Shown one piece after another: positions 14,243 through 22,441 of a DNA stretch of 64,000 bases. The position numbers were made by a program, and so were the translations under genes. The stretch's first letter is position 1, and every line of letters starts with the position of its first letter. A model generated the notes under the pieces. It searched no databases. It saw only the letters and a list, made by a program, of their open reading frames with translations, and had not been told where the DNA came from. Origin of the DNA: Sphingomonadaceae bacterium 3R27C6. GTDB taxonomy: Bacteria > Pseudomonadota > Alphaproteobacteria > Sphingomonadales > Sphingomonadaceae. Location: NCBI GenBank assembly GCA_005503215.1, contig SCNS01000010.1, forward strand, positions 1 to 64,000, read 5' to 3'.

Positions 14243-15379
14243 ATGAATGACGTAAACCAAGCTATCGAAGCAGAGCCGCAGGACAGCACCGCGATCGACC
14301 CGGAAGTCACCGGCGGTCCGGCCCCGGCCCACAAGGAGCCTGAGACGCGCGACGACGCCATTGCGAAGGCGCTGGACGAGGCGGAGGCGAAGGGCAAGGA
14401 TGCTGTCGCAGAAGATGATGGCGACGACGCGCCCGAGCCTGCCAAGCCTGCGAAGGCTGAAAAGCCGGTAGAGGGGGCGGAAGGCGACGACGAGCAGGGC
14501 GACGAGGACGAGGACGCCGAAGAAGCCGCGCAGCCCAAAGAGGCCAAGCCCAAGAAGCCGACGCGCCCGACGATCCCGCCCCCCGACAAGTTCGACGCTG
14601 CCGCCAAGGAGCATTGGCCGAGCGTCCCCCATGTCGTGCGCGCCGATATCGAGCGCGTGATCAAGGAATATGAGGGCGAGGCGCAATACTATCGCCCCAT
14701 CGCCGAGCGATACAGCCAGATTCGCGAATATGACGAGCTGGCGGCGAGTAACGGCGTGGACCTTCGGCAGACGCTTGCGGAGGTCAAAAATCTTGAGGAC
14801 ATGATGGAGGCGAACCCGCTCGCCGCCCTCAATGCCATCTTGCTCCGCTCTGGCCCGCGCAAGGCGGACGGCCAGCCCGTGTCGCTGTTCGAGATGGCCG
14901 CGCACATTGTCCAGATGGGGCAGGAGGGCTATCACAAGGCAGTCACCGCTCGCCCGCAGCAACAGCAGCAGGCTAACCCGGAAATCGAGCAGATGCGCTC
15001 GGAATTGGCGCAGTTGAAGGCTGATCAGACCCGCAGCGCGATCATCGGCCCTTTCGCGGCGCAAAACCCGCGGTTCAATGAGCGGGAAATCCAGCAGTCT
15101 ATTGCAAAGATATTGAAAACTGATATGGTTGACAAAGGCCTTCCCGCGCAAGAGCGGCTGGCGGCAGCTTATGACATGGCGGTTCGGTTAAACCCGTCTG
15201 CCGACGACGAGCAAGCCCCGGTTGATGAGCAGGAAGATGCCACCCCTCGCCGGGTCGATGGCAACGGCGGTTCCCGATCAATCAGAGGCGCTCCACCTTC
15301 TCGGAGCAGCAAGGGTTCAGCCAAGCGTGTAATGTCGCGAGACGACGCAATCACAGCAGCAATGGCGGCCCTTAGATAA
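14243..15379 (+). CDS. Scaffolding protein
   Basis: The 378-residue product sits directly before the major capsid gene, the usual place for a scaffold. The first 110 residues are extremely acidic and disordered (Glu/Asp/Ala with Lys-Pro). The middle is helical (FDAAAKEHWPSVPHVVRADIE..IREYDELAASNGVDLRQTL), and the C-terminus is basic (GSAKRVMSRDDAITAAMAALR), as scaffolds often end in a basic capsid-binding helix. Gln-rich coiled coil lies around residue 240. Confidence 0.8.
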   Translation: MNDVNQAIEAEPQDSTAIDPEVTGGPAPAHKEPETRDDAIAKALDEAEAKGKDAVAEDDGDDAPEPAKPAKAEKPVEGAEGDDEQGDEDEDAEEAAQPKEAKPKKPTRPTIPPPDKFDAAAKEHWPSVPHVVRADIERVIKEYEGEAQYYRPIAERYSQIREYDELAASNGVDLRQTLAEVKNLEDMMEANPLAALNAILLRSGPRKADGQPVSLFEMAAHIVQMGQEGYHKAVTARPQQQQQANPEIEQMRSELAQLKADQTRSAIIGPFAAQNPRFNEREIQQSIAKILKTDMVDKGLPAQERLAAAYDMAVRLNPSADDEQAPVDEQEDATPRRVDGNGGSRSIRGAPPSRSSKGSAKRVMSRDDAITAAMAALR

Positions 15380-15391
15380 GGACCGAAGGAT

Positions 15392-16417
15392 ATGTCGCTT
15401 ACCGACGACATCAACTATCGTCAGGTTCTGTCCACCTCGATGGCTTACCGCCTTCCCGGTATTCAGGACCTCGTTTTCAACAGCAACCCCGTCACCGCCG
15501 AGCTTCGCAAGCGTGGCCGCTTCAAAAAGTTCGACGGCCCCGAAATCCGCGTCTCGCTGATGATCGACAAGTTCGACGGTCAGTGGATTGCCGGATATGA
15601 TAAATTCGACATCCAGGCGAAAGAGATCGTCAACGACGCCGTCTTCACCCCGAAGACGCTTGTCGTTCCGTTCTCGCTCACGGGTCAGGAAATCCGCGCG
15701 AACCGCGGCAACCGTACCCGCGTCCACAACCTGCTCTCCACCTATATGGAGAACGTAGAAAACTCGGCGAAAGACCTGTGGGAAATCTCGCTGCACAGCG
15801 ATGGCACGACCGCCGCTGGCCGTGAGATGATCGGATTCGGCGGCGCGCTGCCGATCATCCCGACCTCGGGCGTCTATGGCGGCATCGATCGCGGCACGCA
15901 CGCTATCTGGCGCACGTCCACCTTCGACGCCAACACGGACTTCACGGCACAGGGCATCACCGGCTGGGACAGCACCACGGCACGCGCGATCATCGAGCGG
16001 GTTACGGCGCTGCGCTCGAAGGGCAATCGCTATCCGGGTCTGTGGATTATGGACCTGAACAGCTATCAGGCCCTTTCGGCTGGCATGGTCGCGATTCAGC
16101 GCATCGTGAAGTCGGACGGCGGTTCGGCGACCTATGGCTACAACGCCTTGGAAGTCGCAACTCCCGCCGGCAACGTCGATGTCGTTTGCGCAACTGGTGT
16201 TGGCACGGTCATGCCCGCCAACACCGCCTACGCTCTGGACCTGCAAGCCCTGAGCGTGTTCGAGCGCCCCGGCGCAAGCTGGGATTTGCTGTTCTCCGGT
16301 GAGGGGATGCAGCCGATCAATCAGGACGCCATCGCGCAGGGCATCATGTGGGAGGGTGAGCTGGTTCTTGAGAACCCGCGCTACTCGGCCCGCGTGCTGA
16401 CCGATCCCCCGGCTTAA
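15392..16417 (+). CDS. Major capsid protein
   Basis: The 341-residue product follows the scaffold after 12 bases. It has a capsid-like N-terminal arm, a KFDGPEIRVSLMIDKFDGQW beta region, a central helix (LLSTYMENVENSAKDLWEISLH), and a P-domain-like end (LWIMDLNSYQALSAGMVAIQ..GEGMQPINQDAIAQGI). This fits an HK97-fold phage major capsid protein. It is the most likely main virion protein. A decoration gene follows. Confidence 0.85.
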   Translation: MSLTDDINYRQVLSTSMAYRLPGIQDLVFNSNPVTAELRKRGRFKKFDGPEIRVSLMIDKFDGQWIAGYDKFDIQAKEIVNDAVFTPKTLVVPFSLTGQEIRANRGNRTRVHNLLSTYMENVENSAKDLWEISLHSDGTTAAGREMIGFGGALPIIPTSGVYGGIDRGTHAIWRTSTFDANTDFTAQGITGWDSTTARAIIERVTALRSKGNRYPGLWIMDLNSYQALSAGMVAIQRIVKSDGGSATYGYNALEVATPAGNVDVVCATGVGTVMPANTAYALDLQALSVFERPGASWDLLFSGEGMQPINQDAIAQGIMWEGELVLENPRYSARVLTDPPA

Positions 16418-16432
16418 TGAAAGGATAGGATC

Positions 16433-16735
16433 ATGGCATTCCGCACCACCCCGCAGCTTGGCCCCGCTCTCGACGCGGTGATCCCCGCTGGTGATGTCTG
16501 GTACGACATTCCCGGCAAGGGCACGATCGGCAGCCCGCAGCTTGGCAACAAGGAGTTCGGCAGCGACGGACGCGAATATATCTGGGTTCAGGCTGGCGGC
16601 GCCATTGCCGCTACCACCCAGATTGCGCTTTCGGCGGCTTTCGAGGCGACCACTGGCGGCACGACCGGGTATTTCACCCAAGGTACGGCCATCGCCGATG
16701 GCGACTTCTTCTGGGCGCGCAAGGGCGTCGTTTAA
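16433..16735 (+). CDS. Putative capsid decoration/stabilisation protein
   Basis: The 100-residue product follows the capsid gene with a GGATAGGA ribosome site. It is beta-rich with many Gly/Thr residues (GSDGREYIWVQAGGAIAATT), similar in size and place to head decoration proteins. A strong hairpin follows its stop, so capsid and decoration messages may end here. Confidence 0.65.
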   Translation: MAFRTTPQLGPALDAVIPAGDVWYDIPGKGTIGSPQLGNKEFGSDGREYIWVQAGGAIAATTQIALSAAFEATTGGTTGYFTQGTAIADGDFFWARKGVV

Positions 16736-16741
16736 CCGGCG

Positions 16742-16761
16742 GGGGAGGTCTCGGCCTCCCC
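16742..16761 (+). terminator. Hairpin after capsid/decoration genes
   Basis: A perfect 7-bp GC stem (GGGGAGG, loop TCTCGG, CCTCCCC) lies just after the decoration stop and is followed by TTCC rather than a T-run. It may be a weak terminator or an RNA-stabilising 3' end for the abundant capsid message. Confidence 0.55.
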
Positions 16762-16783
16762 TTCCACAATCGAAAGGGAAGAT

Positions 16784-17533
16784 ATGACCACGCTGGCTTA
16801 TGATGACGAGGGACTCGTCGATAAGAAGCACTATTTTCTGCCGGGGGAAGAATTTGTCGAGCAGACGATTCCGGTCTTTAAATATGAGCGCATCCTGAAC
16901 CAGAATCGTTCGCTGGACGAAGGTCGTCCGGTGATCGACATTCGCGAGGTCGTCGAGCTTCGCTTTGCCCAAAACCCGGGTTATCGCCCGGTGTTCCCGG
17001 TGGAGGCGACGTGGCGCACGATCAACGGGCGCGTCGTGACCTTTGCCGAGCGGTGGAAGGAGCAGCGCGAAGCGTTCCTGAACGGCGAGCAGCAGCACGC
17101 TATCGGCACGCCGCTGGAAGAATTGAAGGCTTACGGGGCAACCCCGGCCATGATTTCGCTATGCCGCGCCAGCAACATCCAGACCATCGAGGCGCTGAAC
17201 GACTTGCAGGGCTCGGCTCGCAAGCGGCTTGGCGTCGTCGGCAACGAGATGATCCCGATGGCCCAGAAATGGGTCGAGGCCCGCAACACCGCGGTGGGGG
17301 CTGAGAACGCCGACCGTATCGCTGAACTGGAGGCGCAGGTGAGGGCGCTTCTCGCATCGCAGGGCGGCACCATCGTGGAGAACAAGGTTCCGCCTGAGAT
17401 AGATCCCGGCGACCCCTATCCCGACAAGAGCGATGCGGACCTGAAGGACGCTATCGCTGAGCGGTTCGGCGCGCGTCCAAAAGGCAACCCGTCGCGCGCG
17501 ACCCTGCTCTCCATGCTGGCGGAGGCCGAATAA
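16784..17533 (+). CDS. Head-module protein with C-terminal HeH/LEM-like domain
   Basis: The 249-residue product has an N-terminal domain of about 130 residues, a helical middle ending in a coiled coil (ADRIAELEAQVRALLASQG), and a final about 35 residues (DADLKDAIAERFGARPKGN..SRATLLSMLAEA) that resemble the small helix-extended-helix DNA-binding domain seen at the ends of phage structural proteins. It may be a connector or completion protein. GGAGG at its end serves the next gene. Confidence 0.6.
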   Translation: MTTLAYDDEGLVDKKHYFLPGEEFVEQTIPVFKYERILNQNRSLDEGRPVIDIREVVELRFAQNPGYRPVFPVEATWRTINGRVVTFAERWKEQREAFLNGEQQHAIGTPLEELKAYGATPAMISLCRASNIQTIEALNDLQGSARKRLGVVGNEMIPMAQKWVEARNTAVGAENADRIAELEAQVRALLASQGGTIVENKVPPEIDPGDPYPDKSDADLKDAIAERFGARPKGNPSRATLLSMLAEAE

Positions 17534-18241
17534 TTGGCAATTCTCGCTTCCCTGCAAGCCGCTGCTCTGCGCGTTTCAGGGGAGCGACCATCTAGCTTCT
17601 ATGGCTCATCGGGCCTGTTGGAGATGGAGTTGTGCGACCTCGCCAATGAGGTTGCGGAAGACATCTCCCAATATCAGGACTGGCAGACGCTAACCAAGGT
17701 TCACAGCCTTACCGGAGACGGCTCGACCGAAGAGTTCGACTTTCCCGATGACTACGATCGCCAGCTTCTCAACGCCGACGTGCAGGACTTGCAGTCTTGG
17801 GCATGGGGATACGAGCATATCACCGACATCAACGACTTTCTTTACCAACGCCAGCGGGGCATGATTCTGACTCCGGGAGCTTGGACGATCTATGGCGGCA
17901 AGATGCACTTCACGCCCCCGCCGACTGGCGACGCATCATTTCCTTACATTAGCAGAAACTATGCGCTGGATAGCGCAACGATGGAATTAAAGTCGCAGTT
18001 TGATGCCGATACCGACGACTTCATCCTTGTTGATTTACGAGCTGCAAAAGGTCGTCGCCTCATCACCTTGGGCCTAGTATGGCGCTGGCGCGAACAGAAG
18101 AAGCTCGATTTCTCTGGCGACCAAGAGGCCTTCGTCAAGGCGCTGGACGAATATGCATCGAAGGATGCTGGGTCCAAAGTTATCCGCTACGGGGGCAGGT
18201 TCTTCAATCGCCGTGGTCCGTGGCCCTGGGTGCGTGCCTGA
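17534..18241 (+). CDS. Tail adaptor / tubular-A-like protein
   Basis: The 235-residue product starts at TTG directly after the previous TAA, with GGAGG 9 bases upstream. It resembles podovirus head-tail adaptors (phage T7 gp11 type): a helical N-terminus with DLANEVAEDISQYQDW, then VHSLTGDGSTEEFDFPDDYDR, and a helical tail-binding end (LVDLRAAKGRRLITLGLVW). Such proteins form the ring joining portal and nozzle. Confidence 0.75.
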   Translation: MAILASLQAAALRVSGERPSSFYGSSGLLEMELCDLANEVAEDISQYQDWQTLTKVHSLTGDGSTEEFDFPDDYDRQLLNADVQDLQSWAWGYEHITDINDFLYQRQRGMILTPGAWTIYGGKMHFTPPPTGDASFPYISRNYALDSATMELKSQFDADTDDFILVDLRAAKGRRLITLGLVWRWREQKKLDFSGDQEAFVKALDEYASKDAGSKVIRYGGRFFNRRGPWPWVRA

Positions 18242-20166
18242 TGTATGCTCGCACGAACCAACGCCCCAAGCAGCGCATTTCCGAGGTAAAGAAGTTCGCC
18301 AGCCCGATCGCTGGCTGGATTTCGAACCGCGCCCTAGCGGTTCCCAACGGGCAGGACGGTAAGTCGCAGCAGGGCGCGGCCTTGCTCGACAACTTCATCC
18401 CCAAGGCCACCAGCGTCATTCTTCGCCGCGGCAAGCGCCGACATTGCACGCTTGGCACCGGGGACGAAGACACCACATCGCTCTTTGCCTATAAGGAAGG
18501 CGCAAACCGCAAGCTGTTTGGCACGACGGCCTCGACTATTTACGACATCACCGATGTCGAGTTCGCTACCGATGCGGAGATCGGGACCGATGACGGCGAC
18601 CTGATCGTTGACGAGAATGGCGACTCGTTCGGCTGGTCGTCCACTCAGTTCCTAAGCGTGATGGGCGGCTTCACCGGCGGCGATTGGTCGACGGTCCAGT
18701 TCGCCACGACGGGGGGAGTTTATCTTATCGGGGTCAACGGTGAAAACACGGGCTTTGTCTATGATGGCGCGGTGTTTTTCCCATATACAGCGGGTGGCGT
18801 AAGCACGCTGGCTTATGATGCAGAAGTGTCGGAATTTACGGTTGGCGATGTCGTCACGGGTGGCACGTCGGGTGCAGCGGCAACGATTTGGCAGGTTGAA
18901 GATCTAGGCGGCGGCGCGGGCGTCCTCTACATCTACAACATCACTGGCGGCCCGTTCGTCGACAATGAACCCCTAACTGATACCGGCGGTGGCGCAGCGA
19001 CCTCGAATGGCGTCGATGCGATCCATATTCCTGGCGTTACGTTCCCGAACGGCCTGACCACGGCGGCAATGAGTTTTGTCTGGGTCTACAAGAATCGGCT
19101 TTGGTTCGTCGAAAAAGGCACGATGAACGCTTGGTACATGGATATCGACGCGATCGGGGGCGATGCGACCGTCTTCCCTCTTGCGGGCGTGCTGTCTCTT
19201 GGCGGCGAATTGCTGTTTGGTCAGCGCTGGTCACTCGCTTCGGGTGGGGACGGTGGGCTTTCCGAGCAATGCGCCTTTGTCTCTAGCGAGGGTGAGGTAG
19301 CTATTTATCAAGGCCTCTCGCCAGAGGAGGCGGCGACATGGGCAAAGGCCGGCACTTATCGCATCGGCCGTCCGCTTGGGAAAAATGCATTCATTCGAGG
19401 AGCGGGCGATCTTGCCATTGCAACGTCGGTCGGCCTGGTTCCGTTGTCGAAAGCCATCGAACTGGATTTGACCGCGCTGAGCCTTGCCAGCATCTCCTAT
19501 CCCATCGCGGATGCCTGGGGCAATGCGGTCATTCAGCGCGGCCTAGAGGCTTGGCACGGAGAAGTGTGGCCTGAGGAAAAGATTGCTGCATTTGCCCCTC
19601 CTACTGGTGGCGCTGGCCTGCCGCCTGTCCTGTTCGTCGCCAACACCGAAACCGGCGCATGGGGACGCTTTACGGGATGGGATGTGCGATGCATGACGGT
19701 CTTTGAGGGGCGGCTTTTGTTCGGATCAGCCGAAGGGGGCGTGTTCCTCGCCAACGAAACCGGATCGGATGATGGCGCACCATATACTGGTGTTGTCGTC
19801 CCGCTGTTCGACGACTTCGGCATTGCTGCGGCGCGCAAGTCTCCGCGAGTGGGGCGCTATATTACGCGGGCGTCCACGACGGTAAATGCCCGCCTTTCGT
19901 GGCAGGGCGATTTCAACGAGTCACTCCCTGCTGCGCCCGATGCAACCGTACTCGTCGGCGGAAGCGTCTGGGGTCAGGGTATTTGGGGGCAGTCGCAATG
20001 GGTGGAAAGCCTGCCACGCCTCGTCAACGATGGATGGAAATCGCTCGGCGGAAGCGGGTACACCGGATCGATCGCCTATCAAGTAACCAGCGCCGAAGCG
20101 CAGCCCCTTGATGACGAGATTATCTCGGCGGAAATTCTGTACGAGGTCGCCGGGGGCATAACGTGA
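18241..20166 (+). CDS. Tail nozzle / tubular-B-like protein
   Basis: The 641-residue product starts at ATG 18241, overlapping the previous stop by one base (TGATG). It is beta-rich throughout, with repeated WVYKNRLWFVEKG- and FVANTETGAWGRFTGWDV-type strands that suggest beta-propeller blades, as in podovirus nozzle proteins. A Gly-rich insert lies at about residues 180-260. By order (after the adaptor, before ejection proteins) it is likely the main short-tail tube. Confidence 0.75.
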   Translation: MYARTNQRPKQRISEVKKFASPIAGWISNRALAVPNGQDGKSQQGAALLDNFIPKATSVILRRGKRRHCTLGTGDEDTTSLFAYKEGANRKLFGTTASTIYDITDVEFATDAEIGTDDGDLIVDENGDSFGWSSTQFLSVMGGFTGGDWSTVQFATTGGVYLIGVNGENTGFVYDGAVFFPYTAGGVSTLAYDAEVSEFTVGDVVTGGTSGAAATIWQVEDLGGGAGVLYIYNITGGPFVDNEPLTDTGGGAATSNGVDAIHIPGVTFPNGLTTAAMSFVWVYKNRLWFVEKGTMNAWYMDIDAIGGDATVFPLAGVLSLGGELLFGQRWSLASGGDGGLSEQCAFVSSEGEVAIYQGLSPEEAATWAKAGTYRIGRPLGKNAFIRGAGDLAIATSVGLVPLSKAIELDLTALSLASISYPIADAWGNAVIQRGLEAWHGEVWPEEKIAAFAPPTGGAGLPPVLFVANTETGAWGRFTGWDVRCMTVFEGRLLFGSAEGGVFLANETGSDDGAPYTGVVVPLFDDFGIAAARKSPRVGRYITRASTTVNARLSWQGDFNESLPAAPDATVLVGGSVWGQGIWGQSQWVESLPRLVNDGWKSLGGSGYTGSIAYQVTSAEAQPLDDEIISAEILYEVAGGIT

Positions 20167-20549
20167 TCGTCACTGACGGTCGTGCTGCCAGATTTGTCGC
20201 CGAGAGGCTGGGGTTTATCCCAGCGCCGCCATTCACCGTCATGGGGGTGGAGCGGGACGGGAAAATCACCGGAGCGTGCCTGTTCAACCAGTTCGAGGGC
20301 GCGAATGTCCACGTTAGCGCGGCTGGGTCAGGCTGGACGCTGCCTTTTATGCGGGCGCTTGGAGATTATGTCTATCACCAGCTCGGGTGCGAGAGGATGA
20401 CGCTCACCACTGAAAGCGATCACGTCGCGCGTTATGCCGAACGGCTCGGGGGCCAGCGGGAGGGGCTGATGCGCTCCCATTTCGGCCCGGGCAGGGATGC
20501 TATCATCATCGGTGTTCTGCGTGACGAATTTGCCTACCTGAAAGATTGA
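20163..20549 (+). CDS. GNAT-like acyltransferase in the tail module
   Basis: The 128-residue product starts at GTG (GTGA overlap). It has a GNAT-like pattern: FTVMGVERDGKITGACLF (beta strands), a helical LPFMRALGDYVYHQLGCERMTL, and RYAERLGGQREGLMRSHFG near the end, where the acetyl-CoA-binding strand/helix would be. Genes of this kind occur between tail and internal-virion genes of podoviruses. Substrate unknown. Confidence 0.65.
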   Translation: MIVTDGRAARFVAERLGFIPAPPFTVMGVERDGKITGACLFNQFEGANVHVSAAGSGWTLPFMRALGDYVYHQLGCERMTLTTESDHVARYAERLGGQREGLMRSHFGPGRDAIIIGVLRDEFAYLKD

Positions 20550-20639
20550 CAATGTTCCAAGCCTGTGCCAGAAACGGTGCGGGCCTGAGGTTGGACTTAC
20601 TCTTCTGGCTATTTCGCTGGATCATCGCGAGTAAGTCCG

Positions 20640-21617
20640 ATCAAAAGTCCCAAGGCGCCCGATCCGTACGCCACTGCGCAGGCTCAAAGCCAGTTCAACC
20701 AGAACACGGCTGTTCAGTCGCAACTTCTCAACATGGTGGACCAGCAGAACCCCTGGGGTTCGACCACCTATTCCCCGAACGGATCGAGTTCATTCGTAGG
20801 CGCGGACGGCAAGTCCTACAGCGTCCCGAAATTCACCCAGACCACGACGTTCACGCCCGAGCAGCAAGCGATCTTCGACGCTTCGCAAGAGGCTGAAGGC
20901 AATCTTGCCAACCTCGCAGCGGATCAGTCGGAGTTCCTGCAAGGTTATCTCGACAAGCCCTTTGAGTTCACCAATCAGGACGCCGAGAAGTGGGCGTATG
21001 ATCTTGCATCGCCGCGCATCTTGCAGCAGCAGCAGAAGGATAACGCAGCCCTCCGCACCCAACTGATCAACAGCGGGCTTCGTCCCGGCACCCAAGCCTA
21101 TGACATGGAGATGGAGCGGCTTGGGCGCCAGGGCACCGATCAACTCAACCAGCTCGCGCTCACGGGCCGGGGACAGGCGTTCAGCGAGAACCTTGCCACG
21201 CGCAACCAGCCAATCAACGAAATCACCGCGCTGCTTTCCGGCTCGCAGGTATCGAACCCGGCTTCGATGTCAGGCCCGACGCCGCAAACGCAGGTCGGTG
21301 GCGTGGACTATGCCGGTCAGGTCCAGTCGAATTACCAGAATCAGATGAACGCCTACGGGCAGAAGATGGGCGGCCTGTTCGGCTTGGCCGGCGCTGGCGC
21401 TCAGGCCGCGATGATGTCGGATCGTCGCCTGAAAACGGATATCAAGCTGGTCGGAAAGCTGGATAACGGCCTGAACGTATACAGTTATCGCTATAAGGCA
21501 GGCGGTGCGACGCACCTTGGCCTGATGGCCGACGAGGTTGAGAAACTTCACCCCGCTGCCGTTGTCGAGGGTCATGACGGGTTCAAAGCGGTGCGCTACG
21601 CGGAGGCTGTGCGATGA
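20640..21617 (+). CDS. Tail protein with S74 intramolecular-chaperone domain
   Basis: The C-terminal 70 residues (SDRRLKTDIKLVGKLDNG, then YSYRYKAGG..HLGLMADEVEKLHP) match the peptidase S74 self-cleaving chaperone domain of phage tail fibres and endosialidases, with the Ser-Asp cleavage dyad. The Gln-rich middle is coiled coil. The first ATG is 20733, but the frame is open upstream to 20589 and encodes SPKAPDPYATAQAQSQFNQN, a motif that usually opens such proteins. No ATG, GTG or TTG lies in that open part, so the start is unclear; 20640 (ATC) is given only as the approximate beginning of conserved sequence. Confidence 0.7.
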   Translation: MKSPKAPDPYATAQAQSQFNQNTAVQSQLLNMVDQQNPWGSTTYSPNGSSSFVGADGKSYSVPKFTQTTTFTPEQQAIFDASQEAEGNLANLAADQSEFLQGYLDKPFEFTNQDAEKWAYDLASPRILQQQQKDNAALRTQLINSGLRPGTQAYDMEMERLGRQGTDQLNQLALTGRGQAFSENLATRNQPINEITALLSGSQVSNPASMSGPTPQTQVGGVDYAGQVQSNYQNQMNAYGQKMGGLFGLAGAGAQAAMMSDRRLKTDIKLVGKLDNGLNVYSYRYKAGGATHLGLMADEVEKLHPAAVVEGHDGFKAVRYAEAVR

Positions 21618-22441
21618 ACCGGCACAACCTCAGCGACGGCCAGGCCTTCGCTCCCATCCCCCAACAGCAGGCGATGCAGGCGCCTTTCCAGTGGGGACGG
21701 GGCGGCAAGCGCATGACGCCCGAGCAGATTGCCCGCGAGCGCGAAATTGCCACCGCGATGATGGGGATTGACGCGTCGCCGGTTTATTCGCCGTGGCAGG
21801 GTCTTGCCCGCGTTGCCGAAAACGTCGTTGGAGGTCTCCGCAACCGAAAGGCCGACAAGGCCGAACGCGCCAACCTCGATTACAGCGACCAGATTTTGCA
21901 GTCGCTAATGAACCCCGGCGGTGTCCCTTCCGCATCGGGCGCCCCCGGTGTCGCTTCCCCTGCACCGGGGGCGAACACTGGCCAGTTCGCCGCGATCATT
22001 GGCGATCCCTATGCGTCGCCGCAGGTGAAGGCGCTGGCGAAGCGTCAGCTCGACATGGCTGATTTCGAACGCAAGCAGGTGCTGCAATCGCAATATGGCG
22101 AGCAGCCCGAGATCGTGCGGCTGGCGCAGGTCGCGGGCGACCAGAGCCGCTCCCCTGCCGAACGCGCGGCAGCAGAAGGCCGCATTAAGGCACTCAACGA
22201 CCCCGAGATTGTGATCCCCGGCCTTCCAGGAGGAACCTATGTCGGCCCTCGGTCGGGCGTTGGCATGGCTTATGGCCAAGCGCCTGTCGCCGATGCCCCT
22301 GACACGCTGCCGCCTGACTTCTTTGACGATGGCGCGCCTCCCGTCTCTGCCGCGCCCCCTCCCCCGGATGCCGCCGCCATGGCTCAGGCCCGCGCGGAAG
22401 CGGACGCATGGATGAAGCTTAACGGAATGGTCCCCCGCTAA
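21614..22441 (+). CDS. Internal virion / ejection protein, smaller
   Basis: The 275-residue product follows by an ATGA overlap. It is Ala/Pro/Gln-rich with a helical part (KALAKRQLDMADFERKQVLQSQYG) and a Pro-rich C-terminus. It has no enzyme motif. In podoviruses, two or three such low-complexity proteins follow the tail genes and are ejected with DNA. This role is inferred from order and composition. Confidence 0.6.
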   Translation: MNRHNLSDGQAFAPIPQQQAMQAPFQWGRGGKRMTPEQIAREREIATAMMGIDASPVYSPWQGLARVAENVVGGLRNRKADKAERANLDYSDQILQSLMNPGGVPSASGAPGVASPAPGANTGQFAAIIGDPYASPQVKALAKRQLDMADFERKQVLQSQYGEQPEIVRLAQVAGDQSRSPAERAAAEGRIKALNDPEIVIPGLPGGTYVGPRSGVGMAYGQAPVADAPDTLPPDFFDDGAPPVSAAPPPPDAAAMAQARAEADAWMKLNGMVPR

